IMG/VR virus record: IMGVR_UViG_3300032217_000255
Coordinates: 1-37,960 of that record
Direction: 5' to 3' (one strand)
Source: a virus
DNA length: 37,960 nucleotides
Part shown: in pieces, positions 28,245 to 35,928 of the stretch
Layout: every line of letters begins with the position of its first letter
Position numbering within the stretch: the stretch's first letter is position 1
The notes under the pieces: model-generated
Told to the model about the DNA's origin: nothing
Databases searched by the model: none
What the model saw: only the letters and a program-made list of their open reading frames with translations
Program-made: the position numbers and the translations under genes

Positions 28245-31200
28245 TTATTGAGTATTTAGTTTCAATTTAGTGGCTCTGTTATCATGATTTCCAGATTCTG
28301 AGTCTCTGATCATGGTTACATCCATCATATGCTTGGTTTTAGCAATATCATGATTAATAGTTGAAACTAACCACACTCCGCTATATCTCTTAGTACCAAG
28401 GTTTAATTTGACTTTCATTCCTGGTCTTAGAGTAAAATCACCATTAAGTTTAACGCTGATCTTATTAGCATTAATTTGCATCATTTGAGCATTTCTGTAT
28501 AAAGGACGCTCTGGTGGGGTATTCCAGAATGTGCAATATGTCTGAGAATATTTTAGATAATCCAAGAAATGTTTACCAATGCATGGACAATTACAATTTA
28601 AAGGACTCTTGCTGTCATTCCAAGCGCAACCCAACCAATCCTCACCTAATACTTCTTCTATTAGAGTACATTCCTTTATTTCCTCTTCTAGTTTTTTAAG
28701 TTCTTTGAAGGTTGGCTCTGGACCAGTTATTCCCATAGACAATCTATCTGGACGCAATTCCTGACATGGGCAATTGCAAAGTGGATTGTCGTCTGGACAT
28801 GCTGTGTTATCTACTGGATTTGGATTTGAACAACGATATCCAGCACACGCCGTATCAAATTCTATGCTTTCTCTAGACATTACTACGAACTGAGCAGCAA
28901 AGTTTCTGTCAAAAGTCGAATCATCCTCTTCTAGTTCTGGTCCAACAATTCCATATTCAGTTTCACCAGATATATCGTTCTTCCAAACAGAAGCAGTCAA
29001 TCCAGCCAATTGTGGATGTTGCCATATAGCAGAACCGTAATAATAACCATAGAATGCCGTTTCTTCTTCTGGTTCTACTCTATCGTTTCTATTTCTTAAA
29101 TCCATTTCAAAGAAAGAAATCCAAGGTTCGTTTTCATATATTTCTCCGGGATAATATGAGGCGTTTGATTTAAAATAATCTTTAGACACTGGTAATGTAT
29201 TATCACCATAACTACTAACATATATAATCGTATTTCCCGGATATAACATAGCCGCATTATACCTAAATGAGTTTGGAACATCACTACCATCATAGTACCA
29301 ATTTGAGAAGAAACCACTGTTGGGATTATCACCATAATCAATCTCAGTAAAATTAGTTATCCACGACAAACAATATGACAACGGGTTCAAATATGCGGTA
29401 TTAACTCCTTGGGGCCTTATATTATTAATTTCAAAATATGATGTTGGTAATGATAATGGATTTGTTCGTGTAACCGATTTTACTAAATCATAATAAAATG
29501 CCTCAGTTGACATAGTAAAAGCCGTATAACGATTGCTTGTTAAATTTGGAGAATATAAAACAGCATTTCTAAACGAATCAAACCTTACTGAATTATTATC
29601 ATTTGTTGTGTAAAAAGTGTTACTACGGAATGGAGATAAATAGGTTACTATGTTAGCTTCATTATAATAAAAACTCTTTTTATACCAAGATGGCATTAAA
29701 CCATATGCTGTAGCGTAAGATCCGTTATAACCATAATACTGATTTGAATAGGAATCAACCGGATATATTGAATTCGTGTATCCCTTTTCCATAACATGGA
29801 AGTCTTTATTATTGACTAATGCTTTATTTTCTGGTTTTAATTTTTGTTTTTTCTTCCGTATTCGTTTAACAGCAACATCAAATCCATATGGATCTTGTCC
29901 TAAGACAGATATATTGTAATCAACAGATTTTGTTCCGAATGGACCAGCAGTTAGAAGAACATGATATGGTAAATAATATTCTGAGCCTGGAGTATCATAA
30001 AAACCTTTAGGAAAATCATATAGAGTATTTGTACCAATTGGTTTTTGAAATTCTACTCGCACAAAACTTTCAATTTCTTCTAAAACAGTTTCAATTGGCC
30101 GTTTTGGTTCTTCATCATCTGCTGGTGGCTGAATATCTGTAAAATTTCTAGAATTTAAATATTCTATTGGATTAAAATCTTCTATTCGCTCCATACCAAA
30201 TGGTTCTAGAACACACACACCGGGATCATATTGTGATAAAAATGCATTACCTTTATTGTCCGAGTGTACAAAATCAATCTCAAATTTAATATTTTTTACT
30301 AGTTTTCGAGTACCACATTTAACTTCGCTTTCTTGTGTTGAAGTAAAAGAATTAGAAGTAACATTACTAGTATTACCATATTGAGTTCCATCCCAATTTG
30401 TTACTAATTTATTTACTATTGTAGAAATAATATTACTTTTTGTTAAATTACTTGGATCATGATCCGTAATTACTTTGTCATAAATACCATAACTTGTGCC
30501 GGTTTCAGTCTTAATTTCTACACCATCACATTCGCCCGGTGGTGGTTCATCGCAACATGGACACCGTTCACCGCCGCCGCCGCCGGCGCCGCCACCACCC
30601 CAACCGCCGCCGGGATTGCCGGTGCTGCAATCACAACCCGGGCACCACGGATCGCGCGGCGGAATTACTGGACCAGTGCTTTCCCATTGCGTGGTATTTT
30701 TAATTCTTACTGTAATAAAATATAGAAATTGCTTAATTGGATCAGGATCAATAGCAGAACCAGAATCTGGACCACCCGCTGGATCAAACAACGAAAATGC
30801 AGGATTTACTTGATATCCAACATCAAAATCATAACCAGAGTCATAATGTGGATGTTTTATCTTTGGATCAATTGTATTATCATTATCATAGAAAATTTCA
30901 TAAGGATAATATGAAGTTGCTCCAGATGGAAATCCTTTAAAGTCCGCAGTGACTCCATCACCAAGAGAAGAAATTAATTGAGATACAACAGACTTTTGCG
31001 CTAATTTTTCATATTTACTACCACGAATTGGCATTCTCTTTATTGATTTAATATTAAACAAATTCTTCTGTGAATTGTCAGCAGTAAAACCAATTTGATT
31101 GGAGATAAAGAATGCTTTTCTATTTTTATATTCTTCGTATACTTTTGTGAAGTTTTCTTTTTCACTAATAATTATATCTGCCATAGAATCAAAATAAGGA

Positions 31201-33155
31201 GAAGCAAGTAATTCTTGTCTATTTCTGATTGGATTGCTAAAATAATCTTTTATGTACTTTGATTTTATTTCTTCTGAGCAAAAACATTCCATTCCAAAGC
31301 TAAAGGTCGAACGCCCATCCTCGCAGTCTTGTATATTCACTGGATCACTGCATATAGGAAGATCCTCATACTTTGGTTTTACGTCTTGAAGTCTAGTAAT
31401 TGCATTTTGTATTGTTTCTTTTGCAATATCAATTCTCTTCAGTTCTAGATCATAAAGATATTTGGTTTGCAGATCTGGTGTTTCGCGTAGATACATCAAA
31501 TCACCAATTGTCGTATTAAAAGGCTCAGACTCAAAGTCATAACTTAAAGATAAACCTGTTGGGAATATTCCGGTAACACCAGCCGATATACCACCAGTAG
31601 TTCCTGTTACACCAAAGAATGAATCATAGTTAACCATGTCGCTAAATGCACCAGCGGCGACGACTCCATATTGTGGAGTAAATACAATTTCATCTAAAGC
31701 AGTAGTATCTTGATACCGATTATCACAGCAAATACTACAACGATATACTTTCCACTTTTCTTTTAGATTCTTTTTAGTGGCATATTCAACTTTTTTATCT
31801 TTGATCTTTTGTTTAATTTCTTTTTGAATCTTCTTACAGATTGCACCGTCAAGATCAACTTGGTCAAACATTGGTTGCCAAGATATCATACTATCTCTGT
31901 TGGATAGAGTATAACCATGATGTTCCCACTCTACAGTCTTATCTCTATTGCTATAACTTGGAGAGAAGTAACCAGAAATGTTATCATTTACGATATTTGC
32001 AACTGTTGGTTTGGTATCTACAGATTTATCAAATAATGGATATTTTTCTACCTTCAACCATTTATTGTAATCTTCAAAGTAATCAAAAGTAATTTCTTTA
32101 ATGGAATGTGATTCATTATAATCAAGATATTCTCTATATGGTTGATCCCATTTTGGTTCAACCAAGAAGTATTTTGCAGCAATTGCATTTGATTCAAATA
32201 ATCTTAGAAAATTTGATTCTTGTACTACTTGTAAACTATAAATGTTTTTAGTTTGTGTTGGTGAACTGCTTGCTTCATATTCTCGAACAACAGATTCCTT
32301 TAAAAGCGATTCAATACTTCTAAAATTCCATCTGTCTAAATCTTGCCAGAATAAAAAGTTACATGCATTTGGATTTTTTTCTCCAACTGCATATTCTGCC
32401 AAAAATTGCATTAATTGTGTTGCTTTAACTGGTCTTGTTAACTTGCCCCAAGGATATAATGTTTGGTTTTGTTTATACCAAATCCAATTTCCTGTTGGTT
32501 CAATATACATGTCCTTCTGTGTTGTATCAGTTGTAACTTTTCCAGTTTTGAAATAGTTATCATTAATCACATTGACAAGCCCAACTGGTCTTTTGTCTAA
32601 AGCACTAGCAATAGCAGATACAACTGGAGATCCAATTGTTGAAACTGCTCTGCTTACTGTTGGATCGCTTGCAATTTTTGTGATAATATCGGCACCAGTT
32701 GATCCAGCACCAGTAAATCCTGCCAGTTCAGAAAATTCTCTATAATTCAATAGATAATGCTCATATGAGCAGAATTGTATTACTAATTTAACATTAGTGA
32801 TATTTACATCTTCTTTTATTCTGTTATTTGAAATTTGATCGTCAGTTGCTGCTACATTATAGATTTTAAATCTTAAAGACTTATACGAATTTGGTATTTC
32901 TGGGTTTTCAAATTTAACAACCAAATCCTCAAACCCCATGAAGTTTATTTGTTCTGCCGTTGAGTTTAGATCACGAATAATCAAATTTCCAACAACAGAA
33001 GCCTCAAACATACCTTCTGTCATTTCCATAGAGACATACGAATAACTAGACATGTTTGGTACAATTTGATAAACTTCCCCAGAATCACCGAGAATCTTTA
33101 TTTCATGAATTTTTAAATTGTAAACATCTTGTACTATATTGTCTGCTTTTGCCAT
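28245..33155 (-). CDS. Giant gp27-like baseplate hub protein
   Basis: The 1636-residue product resembles gp27-type hubs at both ends. N-terminal: YVSMEMTEGMFEASVVGNLII, FEDLVVKFENP, FRIYN-like RFKIYNVAATDD and later NFLFWQDLDRWNFRSIESLL. C-terminal: LNGDFTLRPGMKVKLNLG then VSTINHDI. T4 gp27 has 391 residues, so roughly 1100-1200 residues are inserted. The insertion holds cysteine clusters (YRCSICCDN at about 472; ECFCSE at about 624; WCPGCDC and RCPCCDE at about 838-868; CNCPCQ and CNCPC near the C-terminus) and a Gly-rich run at 848-862. No lysozyme motif was seen. gp25 follows after seven bases, with gp53 upstream. Confidence 0.75.
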   Translation of the reverse strand: MAKADNIVQDVYNLKIHEIKILGDSGEVYQIVPNMSSYSYVSMEMTEGMFEASVVGNLIIRDLNSTAEQINFMGFEDLVVKFENPEIPNSYKSLRFKIYNVAATDDQISNNRIKEDVNITNVKLVIQFCSYEHYLLNYREFSELAGFTGAGSTGADIITKIASDPTVSRAVSTIGSPVVSAIASALDKRPVGLVNVINDNYFKTGKVTTDTTQKDMYIEPTGNWIWYKQNQTLYPWGKLTRPVKATQLMQFLAEYAVGEKNPNACNFLFWQDLDRWNFRSIESLLKESVVREYEASSSPTQTKNIYSLQVVQESNFLRLFESNAIAAKYFLVEPKWDQPYREYLDYNESHSIKEITFDYFEDYNKWLKVEKYPLFDKSVDTKPTVANIVNDNISGYFSPSYSNRDKTVEWEHHGYTLSNRDSMISWQPMFDQVDLDGAICKKIQKEIKQKIKDKKVEYATKKNLKEKWKVYRCSICCDNRYQDTTALDEIVFTPQYGVVAAGAFSDMVNYDSFFGVTGTTGGISAGVTGIFPTGLSLSYDFESEPFNTTIGDLMYLRETPDLQTKYLYDLELKRIDIAKETIQNAITRLQDVKPKYEDLPICSDPVNIQDCEDGRSTFSFGMECFCSEEIKSKYIKDYFSNPIRNRQELLASPYFDSMADIIISEKENFTKVYEEYKNRKAFFISNQIGFTADNSQKNLFNIKSIKRMPIRGSKYEKLAQKSVVSQLISSLGDGVTADFKGFPSGATSYYPYEIFYDNDNTIDPKIKHPHYDSGYDFDVGYQVNPAFSLFDPAGGPDSGSAIDPDPIKQFLYFITVRIKNTTQWESTGPVIPPRDPWCPGCDCSTGNPGGGWGGGGAGGGGGERCPCCDEPPPGECDGVEIKTETGTSYGIYDKVITDHDPSNLTKSNIISTIVNKLVTNWDGTQYGNTSNVTSNSFTSTQESEVKCGTRKLVKNIKFEIDFVHSDNKGNAFLSQYDPGVCVLEPFGMERIEDFNPIEYLNSRNFTDIQPPADDEEPKRPIETVLEEIESFVRVEFQKPIGTNTLYDFPKGFYDTPGSEYYLPYHVLLTAGPFGTKSVDYNISVLGQDPYGFDVAVKRIRKKKQKLKPENKALVNNKDFHVMEKGYTNSIYPVDSYSNQYYGYNGSYATAYGLMPSWYKKSFYYNEANIVTYLSPFRSNTFYTTNDNNSVRFDSFRNAVLYSPNLTSNRYTAFTMSTEAFYYDLVKSVTRTNPLSLPTSYFEINNIRPQGVNTAYLNPLSYCLSWITNFTEIDYGDNPNSGFFSNWYYDGSDVPNSFRYNAAMLYPGNTIIYVSSYGDNTLPVSKDYFKSNASYYPGEIYENEPWISFFEMDLRNRNDRVEPEEETAFYGYYYGSAIWQHPQLAGLTASVWKNDISGETEYGIVGPELEEDDSTFDRNFAAQFVVMSRESIEFDTACAGYRCSNPNPVDNTACPDDNPLCNCPCQELRPDRLSMGITGPEPTFKELKKLEEEIKECTLIEEVLGEDWLGCAWNDSKSPLNCNCPCIGKHFLDYLKYSQTYCTFWNTPPERPLYRNAQMMQINANKISVKLNGDFTLRPGMKVKLNLGTKRYSGVWLVSTINHDIAKTKHMMDVTMIRDSESGNHDNRATKLKLNTQ
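28253..28260 (-). promoter_or_regulatory. Late promoter candidate before gp25
   Basis: The minus strand reads ACTAAATA, followed after six bases by AAGG, the gp25 ribosome site. The geometry matches the gp13 and gp26 candidates. It lies inside the final codons of the hub gene. Two mismatches from TATAAATA lower confidence. Confidence 0.35.
30530..30647 (-). other. GC-rich Gly/Cys segment inside the hub gene
   Basis: About 118 bases are strongly GC-rich in an otherwise AT-rich genome. They encode residues 837-876 of the hub: two cysteine clusters flanking a nearly pure Gly run with one Trp pair (NPGGGWGGGGAGGGGGERC). On the plus strand the stretch reads as CCG-rich triplet-like runs. Codon choice (GGC, GGG, GCG) differs from neighbouring codons, which suggests recent expansion or insertion. 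Confidence 0.8.
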
Positions 33156-33157
33156 AT

Positions 33158-34066
33158 TTAACCAGTTCTAAAAATTGTATTTGCAGTCACAGTTGGATCA
33201 TTAAACATTACTTTAACTTTATCTTCTATTAATGGAGCAATAGAAGGATTTACAATATTTAATTTCATTTCATCAACATATTCGTTTAATAGTCTTTGTT
33301 CATTTGTTATAACACGAATACCATTAACTGTTTGACCATTTACTACTTTATAAATCAAAGTATTTTCAAATCTTGATTTATCTTCATCTGTGCATGTATC
33401 TATTTCAACCGAAGTAGTTACTGATTGACTTTCTACTACTGAAAATGGATTTAATATGTTATTCAATTCACCATAAATTGTACTCGGTGCCTCTAGATAT
33501 GGTTTAAATCCAAAACAATTAAATGCATAATTTGGTTCAGCAGTAGTTGAACAATATGTTGTTAAATTGGTTGTGGTTTTATCAGAATATATTCTTTGAA
33601 TTGTAAATGTTTTTGATGATAAATCCGTAATTGGTAAATTATAATTTTCTTTAATTACCAATTCTTTGTAGAATGGATTCCATGATTCAATAACACCATA
33701 TGATGTTTCATCTAAAAATAATATATCATTTGGGATAATATCTGCATTTTCATAAATGTAATATACTAATTTTTTGGCAGATTTGTCTAATGATTCACTG
33801 AAACCAGCCTGAGCAGATGGCCAATCTTTATTAACATCATAAACATTATTAGCAAGCATCAAAAGCCAGTAATAATCGAATTTTCCATATTTTTGAAATG
33901 ATAATCGTTCCGGGGTTAAAACTGGATCAGCAGTTTCTTCATAATATAAATCTTGACTTTTGAAGAATGCTTCTTTTAGACCAACTCTGATGAATATATC
34001 AGCAACATCATACTCACCGGAGGAGAATTTATACTTTATGGTTGGAATCAGATTGAAGTATATCAT
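33158..34066 (-). CDS. 53: Baseplate wedge protein gp53
   Basis: The 302-residue product begins MIYFNLIPTIKYKFSSGEYD and has VADIFIRVGLKEAFF, then YGKFDYYWLLMLANNVYDVNKDWP. The pattern YF..LP.I.Y, a DI..R segment and the D.YWLL...N...D...DWP block is the gp53 family. gp53 binds gp6 and gp25 and promotes wedge joining. T4 gp53 is 196 residues, so about 100 residues are added at the C-terminus, including a DTCTDEDKSRFENTL stretch. No ribosome site is evident; it follows gp48 with one base between. Confidence 0.82.
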   Translation of the reverse strand: MIYFNLIPTIKYKFSSGEYDVADIFIRVGLKEAFFKSQDLYYEETADPVLTPERLSFQKYGKFDYYWLLMLANNVYDVNKDWPSAQAGFSESLDKSAKKLVYYIYENADIIPNDILFLDETSYGVIESWNPFYKELVIKENYNLPITDLSSKTFTIQRIYSDKTTTNLTTYCSTTAEPNYAFNCFGFKPYLEAPSTIYGELNNILNPFSVVESQSVTTSVEIDTCTDEDKSRFENTLIYKVVNGQTVNGIRVITNEQRLLNEYVDEMKLNIVNPSIAPLIEDKVKVMFNDPTVTANTIFRTG

Positions 34067-34067
34067 T

Positions 34068-34883
34068 TTAAATTATTGTCCCAGAACCGGCAGCATTTCT
34101 GCTGAATAGTCCATTACCATAGGATTTATATGACTGATATGCCGGTTCTATTTCAGAAAAAGAAATACTGATATCTAATCCCAAGAAATAGTTATTAGTT
34201 GTTAAAACTGGAGCAGTGCTATCCATCCTAGAAACAGTGCAATTTACCAAAACACTAGGCTGAATGCTATTTTTTAGAACAAATGATTTATCAGAACCAG
34301 AACTTGGAACAATTTGTATTTTCCACATATCAGGTGGTGTTGCTTTTTGTCCTGATCTTGTCTCAAAGAACGGATACATTCTTGTTTGAAATGTATCAGC
34401 AATATAATCTAGATTTTCTGCATCTTGTGCATTTTTTGCATAAAGAGAAAATGAAAATGCATGTACTCTTTTTGCTGAATTTTTAAACATTAAATCGCTG
34501 TGAGATATATCCTGTAATGCTGCACCCTTGAGGCCAGCACCAAAATTTAACATATCGCTTAAATTTGTTCCACCAGGTCCTATTGGTATTGTATGTGCTG
34601 CTACAGCCATAAGTTTACCAATTCCACCACCACTGAACACATCACGAGCTCCCTGTAAAAGCATCTCTGCACCACTTGGTTCAACATCTTCATAGTTTGC
34701 AGAGTTTGGGCTGCTATAGCGTTGAAGTGGTAGAATAATAGAACCGCTTCCCCCTACCAGTTTTGCTTCTACTCTTGCATCTGGTAGTGTACTAAAATTT
34801 TGTGGTTGGAATTTAACCCAAGCAGCAACCTGACTTTGATATCTACTACTAGATGGAAATGTAACATCTGAGGATAAAGGCAT
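34068..34883 (-). CDS. 48: Baseplate tail-tube cap protein gp48
   Basis: The 271-residue product has Ser/Pro-rich residues, then RVEAKLVGG, SSPNSANYEDV, an Ala/Gly-rich middle and FKNSAKRVHAFSFSLYAKNAQDAENLDYIADTF, ending in MYPFFE. The KR.F.F.F.L.AKN..EA..I..I...F....YP block is typical of gp48/gp54-type tube-cap proteins of T4-like phages. gp48 tops the hub and starts the tail tube. AGGA lies six bases before the ATG; its sequence abuts the gp4 start codon on the other strand. Assignment as gp48 rather than gp54 is from size and neighbours. Confidence 0.8.
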   Translation of the reverse strand: MPLSSDVTFPSSSRYQSQVAAWVKFQPQNFSTLPDARVEAKLVGGSGSIILPLQRYSSPNSANYEDVEPSGAEMLLQGARDVFSGGGIGKLMAVAAHTIPIGPGGTNLSDMLNFGAGLKGAALQDISHSDLMFKNSAKRVHAFSFSLYAKNAQDAENLDYIADTFQTRMYPFFETRSGQKATPPDMWKIQIVPSSGSDKSFVLKNSIQPSVLVNCTVSRMDSTAPVLTTNNYFLGLDISISFSEIEPAYQSYKSYGNGLFSRNAAGSGTII

Positions 34884-34893
34884 TTAAGTTCCT
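34884..34893. promoter_or_regulatory. Ten-base divergent gene boundary
   Basis: The start codons of gp48 (minus) and gp4 (plus) are separated by ten bases, TTAAGTTCCT. This holds the gp48 ribosome site (AGGA on the minus strand) but has no room for two promoters. Promoters for the long minus block and the plus block must therefore lie inside the opposite-strand coding sequence. No exact TATAAATA was found nearby; TCTAAATA on the minus strand near 35004-34997 is a weak candidate. Confidence 0.7.
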
Positions 34894-35334
34894 ATGGCGT
34901 ATAAGAGTAAGTATAAACCAAAAAATCCACACAAATATGTTGGCAACCCAGACAACATAATATGTAGATCACTGTGGGAACGAACATTCTGTAAATATTT
35001 AGACGAAAATACAAATGTTATTCGTTGGTCTAGCGAAGAACTACAAATTCCATATATCTCTCCAATGGATAATAGACCACACATGTATTATCCCGACTTT
35101 CTGTTTGAAGTAAAGAAAGATTCTAGTGTTGAAACTTTAGTGGTTGAGATAAAACCAGAAAAACAAACAAAAGAACCAGTGCGTGGAAGCAAAAGTAGCA
35201 AGACTTTCTTGACAGAAAGCCTACAATACCAGATAAATAAATCTAAGTGGGATTCTGCCAAACAATTCTGTTCGAAACAGGGGTGGAAGTTTGTTGTTTT
35301 GACGGAAAACAACCTATTTAAAGGAAACGCTTAA
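34894..35334 (+). CDS. 4: Head-completion nuclease-like protein gp4
   Basis: The 146-residue product has YVGNPDNIICRSLWERTFCKYLD, VIRWSSEELQIPY, MYYPDFLFEV and VVEIKPEK. These are the hallmark segments of gp4 (also called gp50/65) head-completion proteins of T4-like phages; T4 gp4 is 150 residues. Glu29, Asp68 in PDF and Glu85-x-Lys87 form a PD-(D/E)xK-type nuclease pattern. gp4 stabilises filled heads before tail joining. It opens the plus-strand block, and its stop overlaps the next start as TAATG. The ribosome site is weak (AAAGG, 13 bases upstream). Confidence 0.9.
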   Translation: MAYKSKYKPKNPHKYVGNPDNIICRSLWERTFCKYLDENTNVIRWSSEELQIPYISPMDNRPHMYYPDFLFEVKKDSSVETLVVEIKPEKQTKEPVRGSKSSKTFLTESLQYQINKSKWDSAKQFCSKQGWKFVVLTENNLFKGNA

Positions 35335-35900
35335 TGCCATCATCACTCTATTCAGGAACACCCGGCGGAATCATGGATTATATTTCCCAACAAAAGGGAA
35401 TACAACTTTCTACTAGATTCCGTGTTTCAATCACCAGACCAAATAGTTCAAATGTTGACTTTATGTGTGATATGGCTCAAATTCCATCTCGAAAGTTAAG
35501 AGCATATAATGATTTCATGTCTGGTGCTGCTGCGCCTATTGGTATTCCATATGGAATGGATTACAATAGCAATGTGTTTCAATTTATAACCGAAGAGACT
35601 TGGATAAGTAGAAAGTACTTTGAAGATTGGCAATCTGCGTTTTTCAAAGATACTTCTGGAAATTCTAGCGAATACTTCAATAGAGTAGAATTTTTAGAAA
35701 ATGTGGCTGGAGATATACAAATTCGTGCGCTGTCCACCGCAGGATCTGGTGGAGAGCCAATAACAACTGCGATTGTGGTATTGAGCGATTGTGTTCCACT
35801 TGAAATTGTACCAGTAAAATTAGACGCTTCTGCATTCAATACACCCGTTCGTTTCATGGTAAATGTGTTTTATGCAAGATCTAAGTGGTATCCAGTTTGA
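35334..35900 (+). CDS. Tail-tube-fold protein (gp54 or gp19 type)
   Basis: The 188-residue product has STRFRVSITRP, FMCDMAQIPSRKLRAYND, PIGIPYGMDYNSNVFQFITEETW, FEDWQSAFF and LSDCVPLEIVPVKLD, ending with FMVNVFYARSKW. The order of a short N-terminus, RF.V.I, C....IPSR, FQF.TE...F..W and a final SDC.PLEI..V.L fits tail tube and tube-initiator proteins of T4-like phages. Because gp48 and gp26 are its neighbours, the baseplate tube initiator (gp54) is more likely than the main tube protein (gp19), but this is unproven. The start is coupled to the gp4 stop. Confidence 0.7.
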   Translation: MPSSLYSGTPGGIMDYISQQKGIQLSTRFRVSITRPNSSNVDFMCDMAQIPSRKLRAYNDFMSGAAAPIGIPYGMDYNSNVFQFITEETWISRKYFEDWQSAFFKDTSGNSSEYFNRVEFLENVAGDIQIRALSTAGSGGEPITTAIVVLSDCVPLEIVPVKLDASAFNTPVRFMVNVFYARSKWYPV

Positions 35901-35901
35901 C

Positions 35902-35909
35902 CATAAATA
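35902..35909 (+). promoter_or_regulatory. Late promoter candidate before gp26
   Basis: CATAAATA differs from the T4 late consensus TATAAATA at one position, is followed after five bases by GAGGAA, and lies in a true intergenic space. The same octamer and spacing precede gp13 at 1061-1068 on the other strand. Confidence 0.6.
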
Positions 35910-35928
35910 ATATTGAGGAAATTTAATT

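Noticed and set aside
30496-30813. Plus-strand Pro-rich open frame
   Set aside because: The Pro run is the complement of the Gly-rich hub segment; no start signal or homology.
35232-35239. GATAAATA as a late promoter for the tube-type gene
   Set aside because: It lies inside gp4, about 95 bases from the start, and lacks the ribosome-site spacing of the other three.
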